A DNA stretch of 37,398 bases from an uncultured Porphyromonadaceae bacterium (GTDB taxonomy: Bacteria; Bacteroidota; Bacteroidia; Bacteroidales; Muribaculaceae). Each line of letters opens with the position of its first letter. Positions within the stretch are counted from its first letter, which is position 1. The stretch lies in the NCBI GenBank assembly GCA_947177575.1, contig CAMWVA010000013.1, positions 1 through 37,398 on the forward strand, written 5' to 3'. A program made the position numbers and the translations under genes. The notes beneath the pieces were generated by a model that was not told the DNA's origin, did not search any database, and worked only from the letters and a program-made list of their open reading frames with translations. Below, in pieces: positions 32,695-37,398 of this stretch.

Positions 32695-34887
32695 ATGAGT
32701 ACAGACAGCAAGATAAGTACCGAGGCCCCTTTGACCGAACGTCTGAGTGACCTTTATTTGCAGACATTCGGTCAACGCCCGTTAAGTATCCGCCCTTTAG
32801 GGGCATCAGGCAGCAATCGCAGATATTACCGTCTGGCTGACGGCGAAGGAGTTGAAGTCATCGGCACTTACGGTCCCGACGTGGAAGAAAACCGTGCTTT
32901 TGTACGTCTGTCTGCAGAACTCGGCAGGGCAGGAGTCAGGGTGCCGGAAGTATATACTATAAGCCGGGATGGATACCTTTATCTTCAACAGGATTTAGGT
33001 GACGTATCTCTCTACAGTCTGCTTCATGATGACGGCACGCCGGCACTTATAGAAGCCTGTATGTGTGATCTTGCACGTCTTCAGATTGCCGGTACTTATC
33101 TTGTCACCGACTCAGGAGTATGGCAGCCCCCGTATGGTGCGCGTCAGGCAATGTATGATCTCAATTACTTTAAGTATATGTATCTGCGGGCCGGCGGTTT
33201 CAGTTATGACGAAGAAAAACTGCAAGATGATTTTGAAGCCATTGCCGCCGAATTGGCAGATATTGACGAACGATGCACAGGCCTGATGTATCGTGACTGT
33301 CAGAGCCGTAATGTAATGGTAAAAGACGGTAATTGCTGGTGGATAGATTTTCAAGGCGCCCGGCGTGGTCCCTATCTGTATGACGCTGTGTCGTTTCTCT
33401 GGCAGGCACGGGCCGGATTCAGCGATACGGAGCGTGAGCGTTATCTGAATGTATACGGCGGCGAACTTGCCACGTTGCTCCGTCTTGATATCGAGACCGT
33501 GTTGCATCCTCTGCCGTTACTTGTGTTGCTGCGTACTCTTCAGGTGCTTGGGGCCTACGGCCTGCGTGGTCTTATAGAAAAGAAAGCACAGTTTATTGAT
33601 ACTATACCGGCCGCCCTTTCTTCGCTTAGAGCCCAGATTGAGTCAGGCGCACTTCATGCGTGGCCCGAGTTGGAGTCTGTATGCCGTAAAGTAGCAGATG
33701 ACAGGCGTTTTGTACGCGACTCGACGGATATACTGACCGTTGAGGTATATAGTTTTTCATATAAACGCGGCTATCCGGCTGACTATAGCGGTAATGGCGG
33801 AGGATTTATGTTTGACTGTCGCGGACTGCACAATCCCGGACGTTATGAGCGTTATAAATCTCTGACGGGTCTTGATGCGGAAGTGAAAGAATTTCTTGAG
33901 GAGCGTGGCGAAATACAAACGTTCTTACAAGATTCGTGGCGTCTGACCGATAGCACGATAGAGCGTTATCTGCGTCGCGGTTTCACACGTCTGCAGATAG
34001 GCTACGGATGCACAGGCGGCCGGCACAGATCAGTGTACAGCGCCGAAGCTACGGCCCGACACATTAAGTCTGTATGGGGCGAGCGTGTGAAAGTTATGCT
34101 TTATCATCGCGAGCAGGAGTTAAAACGTGAAGTAAAAGAGTCGGACGGTAAACAGGCATTTGTGTTGGCCGCAGGTCTGGGCAGCCGTCTGAAGCCCTGG
34201 ACTTTGCATCACCCTAAGGCGCTTGTTCCTGTAGGAGGACGACCTATGTTGGAACGTGTCATAGAGAATTTGCAGAAGCATGGCTTCAGTCACATTGCAC
34301 TCAATGTACATCACTTTGCCGAACAAATAGAAGAGTTCCTTTCAGCAAATTTATCAGACTGTGACGTCAAAGTCAGTGACGAACGTGACCGTCTGCTCGA
34401 TACCGGAGGCGGTCTGCTTAAGGCTCGGTCTCTGTTCAGTTCATACCCTGTATTGGTTCATAACGTGGATATACTCTCGGATGCTGACCTTGATATGCTC
34501 TACAGTACGGCTGTACGTACCGACGCCACTACATTGTTGTTAAGCAGACGGTCGAGCACCCGGCAGTTACTATGGGATAAAGAAATGAACCTCTGCGGCT
34601 GGCATAATACTCTCTCCGGTGAATACCGTCCGGCCGATATTGAGAACCGGAAAGACCTGACTCCGTATGCTTTTAGCGGAATATACGTTGTCAGCCGGCA
34701 GACGCTCGATGAGATGGCAAGACTTTTTGGTGAGGACAGCAGTTTCTCTATAATCGACTATCTGGTGCATCCTGAGCGTAAGCAGCCCGTAAAGGGGCTT
34801 CTTAACGATAACCTGCACCTTATAGATATAGGGAAGCCCGAGACGTTGTCCCGGGCTGAAGATTTTCTTAATAATCTGTCGGTGTGA
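32695..34887 (+). CDS. Three-domain fusion: AmgK-like sugar kinase, RapZ C-terminal domain, MurU-like nucleotidyltransferase
   Basis: A 730-residue cytosolic protein. Residues 1-335 are an APH-fold kinase of the AmgK group: SNRRYYRL (40-47), the catalytic loop YRDCQSRNVMV (Asp201, Asn206) and WIDFQGARRGP (Asp218). Residues about 347-478 match the C-terminal domain of RapZ: RGLHNP (376-381), SLTGLD (389-394) and the hallmark GCTGGRHRSV (438-447). The RapZ N-terminal P-loop kinase domain is missing. Residues 487-730 are a sugar-1-phosphate nucleotidyltransferase: LAAGLGSRLKP (491-501), HPKALVPVGGRP (506-517), LDTGGGLLKA (568-577) and HNVDIL (589-594), close to MurU. In Pseudomonas, AmgK phosphorylates MurNAc or GlcNAc at the anomeric carbon and MurU makes the UDP-sugar. 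In E. coli, the RapZ C-terminal domain binds glucosamine-6-phosphate. Cell-wall sugar recycling with built-in sensing is inferred, not shown. Confidence 0.9.
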   Translation: MSTDSKISTEAPLTERLSDLYLQTFGQRPLSIRPLGASGSNRRYYRLADGEGVEVIGTYGPDVEENRAFVRLSAELGRAGVRVPEVYTISRDGYLYLQQDLGDVSLYSLLHDDGTPALIEACMCDLARLQIAGTYLVTDSGVWQPPYGARQAMYDLNYFKYMYLRAGGFSYDEEKLQDDFEAIAAELADIDERCTGLMYRDCQSRNVMVKDGNCWWIDFQGARRGPYLYDAVSFLWQARAGFSDTERERYLNVYGGELATLLRLDIETVLHPLPLLVLLRTLQVLGAYGLRGLIEKKAQFIDTIPAALSSLRAQIESGALHAWPELESVCRKVADDRRFVRDSTDILTVEVYSFSYKRGYPADYSGNGGGFMFDCRGLHNPGRYERYKSLTGLDAEVKEFLEERGEIQTFLQDSWRLTDSTIERYLRRGFTRLQIGYGCTGGRHRSVYSAEATARHIKSVWGERVKVMLYHREQELKREVKESDGKQAFVLAAGLGSRLKPWTLHHPKALVPVGGRPMLERVIENLQKHGFSHIALNVHHFAEQIEEFLSANLSDCDVKVSDERDRLLDTGGGLLKARSLFSSYPVLVHNVDILSDADLDMLYSTAVRTDATTLLLSRRSSTRQLLWDKEMNLCGWHNTLSGEYRPADIENRKDLTPYAFSGIYVVSRQTLDEMARLFGEDSSFSIIDYLVHPERKQPVKGLLNDNLHLIDIGKPETLSRAEDFLNNLSV

Positions 34888-34922
34888 TAGCTTACCGACG
34901 GAGTGTCTGTCAGAGTTAAATC

Positions 34923-34945
34923 TACCGGCTATATGTCAGCCGGTA
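34923..34945. terminator. Hairpin between convergent genes
   Basis: Eight-base arms TACCGGCT (34923-34930) and AGCCGGTA (34938-34945), loop of seven, between the end of the fusion gene (+) and the end of the 62-residue gene (-). T-runs are weak on both sides. Confidence 0.5.
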
Positions 34946-34950
34946 ACGGC

Positions 34951-35139
34951 TCAGATGCTGTCCTGATCACGCAGTATAGCATTGTGTCTGGAAGACTGAT
35001 ACTGGAAAATACATCCTATTATCAAAGCTACAACTGCTATGCCGCCAAGCCACCATGTCGTAGCCACACTTGCGGTGAAACAGGAAATAATCAGAAGGAT
35101 AGAGCCGATAATGTAAAAAATAATGGATAGTGCTTTCAT
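34951..35139 (-). CDS. Small two-helix membrane protein, unknown function
   Basis: A 62-residue protein made almost wholly of two membrane helices (about 4-24 and 30-48) with a polar tail (QYQSSRHNAILRDQDSI). No family recognised. The clean membrane layout, proper start and convergent hairpin favour a real gene. Its ATG faces the prfA upstream region. Confidence 0.6.
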   Translation of the reverse strand: MKALSIIFYIIGSILLIISCFTASVATTWWLGGIAVVALIIGCIFQYQSSRHNAILRDQDSI

Positions 35140-35333
35140 AATATTTAAAACTAAAAAGGTTTGATAAATCAGGCGGACTTCCCGATAGTTATATAGTTAT
35201 ATATCGGAATAACCGTCTTTGTAAGAATAACACCTTAGCATAAGAGTGGGTTTACTGATGGAGAGTAAAAAAATAACCGAGGTGTAATAAATTTTCTCTG
35301 CCGTAGTTTCCCCATAAAAATATATAGAATAAT

Positions 35334-36446
35334 ATGGCTAATGACAATCAATTGCTGAATCGTCTTGAAGGTCTCGAAGGACGCTTCGAGGAGGTTTCTA
35401 CTCTTATAACCGACCCGGATGTAATAAGTGACCGCGCACGTTACGTGCGTCTTACTAAAGAATACCATGATCTTGAACGTCTGTTGGAAGCGACACGGCG
35501 CTATCGTTCGCTGCTTGACACAATAAGTGAGAGCCGGGAATTGCTGGTCGAGGAAAACGACGAAGAGATGAGACAATTAGCCCGTGAGGAGCTTGAGCGC
35601 GCTCAGGAAGCGCTGCCTAAAGCAGAGGAGGAAATAAAACTGCTGCTTATACCGGCTGACCCTGATGACTCCAAAAACTGTATTGTGGAGATACGCGGCG
35701 GTACGGGTGGTGATGAAGCAGCCTTGTTTGCCGGTGACCTGTTTCGTATGTATCAGAAATTTGCCGAACGTAAAGGTTGGGCTCTTAGTGTATCGTCAGT
35801 CTCCGAAGGAGCTGTGGGCGGTTATAAAGAAATAGTGTTCACGTTGAGCGGCCAGGGCGTCTACGGAGTGATGAAGTATGAGAGCGGAGTGCATCGTGTG
35901 CAGCGCGTACCGGCTACCGAGACACAGGGCAGGGTACACACCTCGGCGGCTACAGTGGCTGTATTGCCCGAAGCCGAAGAGTTTGATGTGGAGATACATG
36001 AAGGTGAGATACGCTGGGATACATTCCGTTCCGGAGGTGCCGGAGGGCAGAACGTGAACAAAGTGGAGTCGGGTGTGCGCCTGCGCTATAACTGGAAAAA
36101 TCCGAATACCGGTCAGGTGGAGGAAATCCTGATTGAGTGTACCGAGACACGGGATCAACCCAAGAATAAAGAGCGTGCGCTGTCACGTCTGCGTAGCTTT
36201 ATCTACGACCGTGAGCATCAGAAATATCTTGACGACATAGCCAGCAAACGTAAGACTATGGTCAGCACCGGCGACCGTTCGGCCAAGATACGTACATATA
36301 ATTATCCGCAGGGACGCATCACCGATCATCGTATCAACTATACGATCTATAATCTTGCGGCTTTTGTTGACGGTGACATACAGGAGTGCATCGACCGTCT
36401 GATAGTAGCTGAAAATGCTGAGAAACTGAAAGCGGCTGAATTATAA
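35334..36446 (+). CDS. prfA: Peptide chain release factor 1
   Basis: A 370-residue release factor. The stop-codon reading tripeptide PAT appears in RVPATETQGRVHTSAATV, which marks RF1 (UAA/UAG) and not RF2 (UGA, SPF). The peptidyl-tRNA hydrolysis motif GGQ is in RSGGAGGQNVNKVESG, with Gln methylated in the family. The N-terminal helical domain and ENAEKL ending are normal. A full promoter match was not found in the 194 bases between it and the divergent small gene; a CCGATA/TATCGG stem lies in that gap. Confidence 0.97.
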   Translation: MANDNQLLNRLEGLEGRFEEVSTLITDPDVISDRARYVRLTKEYHDLERLLEATRRYRSLLDTISESRELLVEENDEEMRQLAREELERAQEALPKAEEEIKLLLIPADPDDSKNCIVEIRGGTGGDEAALFAGDLFRMYQKFAERKGWALSVSSVSEGAVGGYKEIVFTLSGQGVYGVMKYESGVHRVQRVPATETQGRVHTSAATVAVLPEAEEFDVEIHEGEIRWDTFRSGGAGGQNVNKVESGVRLRYNWKNPNTGQVEEILIECTETRDQPKNKERALSRLRSFIYDREHQKYLDDIASKRKTMVSTGDRSAKIRTYNYPQGRITDHRINYTIYNLAAFVDGDIQECIDRLIVAENAEKLKAAEL

Positions 36447-36517
36447 GCCAGTTATATATGTGCGGACGATAAGAAGAAAAAAGAAAAGTAAAAATAAGTC
36501 AAAAAGCATGGTGACAT

Positions 36518-36548
36518 TTTGTCATCATAGAAAAAAAGACTAACTTTG
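36518..36548 (+). promoter_or_regulatory. Bacteroidota promoter of rpsP
   Basis: TTTG (36518-36521), 19 bases, then TAACTTTG (36541-36548). The leader is about 80 bases long. Confidence 0.75.
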
Positions 36549-36636
36549 CAGTCGCAAAAGCGGAAGGGTACTCTGAAAGGGTATCTGTGAAGCTTTAATA
36601 AACCGAAAATAAATCCAAAAACAACCGGCAAGTTAA

Positions 36637-37170
36637 ATGGCAACAAAGATCAGATTACAGCGTCACGGCCGCAAGGGCTACGCTTATTATCCTATTGTAG
36701 TAGCCGATAGCAGGGCGCCACGAGATGGTAGATTTATTGAGAGGATAGGTTCATATAATCCGAACACTAATCCTGCTACAATAAGTTTGGACTTCGACCG
36801 TGCTCTGTATTGGGTAGAGGTAGGCGCACAGCCCACCGACACAGTTCGTTCTATTCTCTCTAAAGAGGGTGTTATGCTGATGAAGCATCTGCGTGGCGGC
36901 GTTAAGAAAGGCGCTTTCACACAGGAGGACGCACAGCGTCGTTTCAATGCATGGAAAGAGGGCCGTGCCAAAGTAGCTAATGCTTTCGAGGCTAAGAAGG
37001 CTGCTGATAAAGCTGCTGACAAGAAAGCCCGTATGGAGGCTGAGGCTGAAAAGAACCGTATCAAAGGCGAATCAGTAGCCAAGAAGAAAGCTGAGAAGCT
37101 CGCTGCTGAAGAGGCAGCCGCTAAGGCCGCTCTTGAAGCTGAGGTAGCTCAGACTGAAGCAGCTGAGTAA
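36637..37170 (+). CDS. rpsP: 30S ribosomal protein S16 with long charged C-terminal tail
   Basis: A 177-residue S16. Residues 1-85 are the normal S16 core: [30 protein letters not shown] and [16 protein letters not shown]. coli S16 has 82 residues, so about 90 are extra. The extension first continues the fold ([26 protein letters not shown]) and then becomes a Lys/Ala/Glu-rich helix of about 65 residues ([20 protein letters not shown] and onward), probably a solvent-exposed helix on the ribosome or a coiled coil. Such tails are common in Bacteroidota S16. It has its own promoter. Unlike in many bacteria, rimM and trmD are not next to it. Confidence 0.96.
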   Translation: MATKIRLQRHGRKGYAYYPIVVADSRAPRDGRFIERIGSYNPNTNPATISLDFDRALYWVEVGAQPTDTVRSILSKEGVMLMKHLRGGVKKGAFTQEDAQRRFNAWKEGRAKVANAFEAKKAADKAADKKARMEAEAEKNRIKGESVAKKKAEKLAAEEAAAKAALEAEVAQTEAAE

Positions 37171-37202
37171 GAATCATATTTCTTACCGATACTCGCCAAG
37201 TG

Positions 37203-37234
37203 TCTCTTATTTAGGCCTTAAACTGATTAAGAGA
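37203..37234. terminator. Possible weak terminator after rpsP
   Basis: Seven-base arms TCTCTTA (37203-37209) and TAAGAGA (37228-37234), 33 bases past the rpsP stop. No T-run on the plus strand, so support is slight. Confidence 0.3.
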
Positions 37235-37264
37235 AAAAGGTGATAAAAAAAGTTGGCACAAAAA

Positions 37265-37296
37265 TTTGCATGGAATGTAAATAATGCCTAACTTTG
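37265..37296 (+). promoter_or_regulatory. Bacteroidota promoter of the tRNA-Glu gene
   Basis: TTTG (37265-37268), exactly 20 bases, then TAACTTTG (37289-37296). The tRNA begins about 45 bases after the expected transcription start. Confidence 0.8.
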
Positions 37297-37310
37297 CAAC
37301 GCAAAACAGA

Positions 37311-37342
37311 AATCGCGGGTAAAACTACCGATTCCCGCGATT
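37311..37342 (+). other. Hairpin in the tRNA 5' leader
   Basis: Perfect nine-base arms AATCGCGGG (37311-37319) and CCCGCGATT (37334-37342) ending five bases before the mature tRNA 5' end. It may guide RNase P or RNase processing, or serve as an attenuator. Confidence 0.6.
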
Positions 37343-37347
37343 CTTAT

Positions 37348-37398
37348 GGCCGATTAGTGTAGCGGTTAGCACGCCACCCTCTCACGGTGGAGACTCGG
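37348..37398 (+). tRNA. tRNA-Glu (anticodon CTC), 3' end beyond the window
   Basis: The acceptor strand GGCCGAT (37348-37354) is followed by a D-arm and an anticodon arm with five-base stem CCACC/GGTGG (37374-37378, 37386-37390) around CTCTCAC. The anticodon is CTC (37381-37383), reading GAG, glutamate. The T-arm and 3' acceptor strand lie past the window, so the gene is cut by the edge and not damaged. Confidence 0.9.

Overview
The window looks like chromosomal DNA of a Bacteroidales bacterium, probably near Muribaculaceae (family level is inference). Direct signs are the Bacteroidota-type promoters (TTTG or TTG, a 19-20 base gap, then TAnnTTTG) before at least ten genes, few Shine-Dalgarno sites, an Na+-NQR operon, an ExbB/ExbD/ExbD/TonB operon, PorT-like small beta-barrels, and a secreted protein with the 'DLAGRR' tail common in this order. 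Apart from one gene relic, no mobile element, phage or CRISPR array was seen.

Layout. 1-6.8 kb: an alpha/beta hydrolase (+) converges on a minus-strand biotin cluster, bioA-bioF, a decayed gene relic, a bioG-bioC fusion, and a translationally coupled EamA/DMT transporter. 6.9-10.8 kb: priA and two outer-membrane beta-barrel genes. 10.9-12.4 kb (+): a MIP18/SufT-like gene coupled to an LpxH-type phosphoesterase, then a candidate small RNA and a long palindromic terminator. 12.4-15.8 kb (-): a small membrane protein, an RNase D-like exonuclease with a basic tail, bioD and glyA. 16-21.8 kb (-): the complete nqrABCDEF operon. 22-28.9 kb (-): a TPR protein, a PstS-like lipoprotein, a small membrane protein, tonB, two long exbD genes and exbB. 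29.3-32.5 kb (-): pgk and a large secreted protein. 32.7-37.4 kb: a three-domain fusion (AmgK-like kinase, RapZ C-terminal domain, MurU-like nucleotidyltransferase), a small membrane protein (-), prfA, rpsP with a long tail, and the start of a tRNA-Glu(CTC) gene cut by the window end.

How the genes work together. BioGC makes and unmasks pimeloyl-ACP, and BioF, BioA and BioD carry it to dethiobiotin; bioB is not here. Na+-NQR couples NADH oxidation to Na+ export. ExbB/ExbD/TonB powers outer-membrane uptake. LpxH serves lipid A synthesis. The most unusual gene is the AmgK-RapZ(C)-MurU fusion: two successive steps of the known MurNAc salvage route flank a domain that in E. coli RapZ senses glucosamine-6-phosphate, suggesting a self-regulated cell-wall sugar recycling enzyme. 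All functional calls rest on motifs read by eye; no database search was run.
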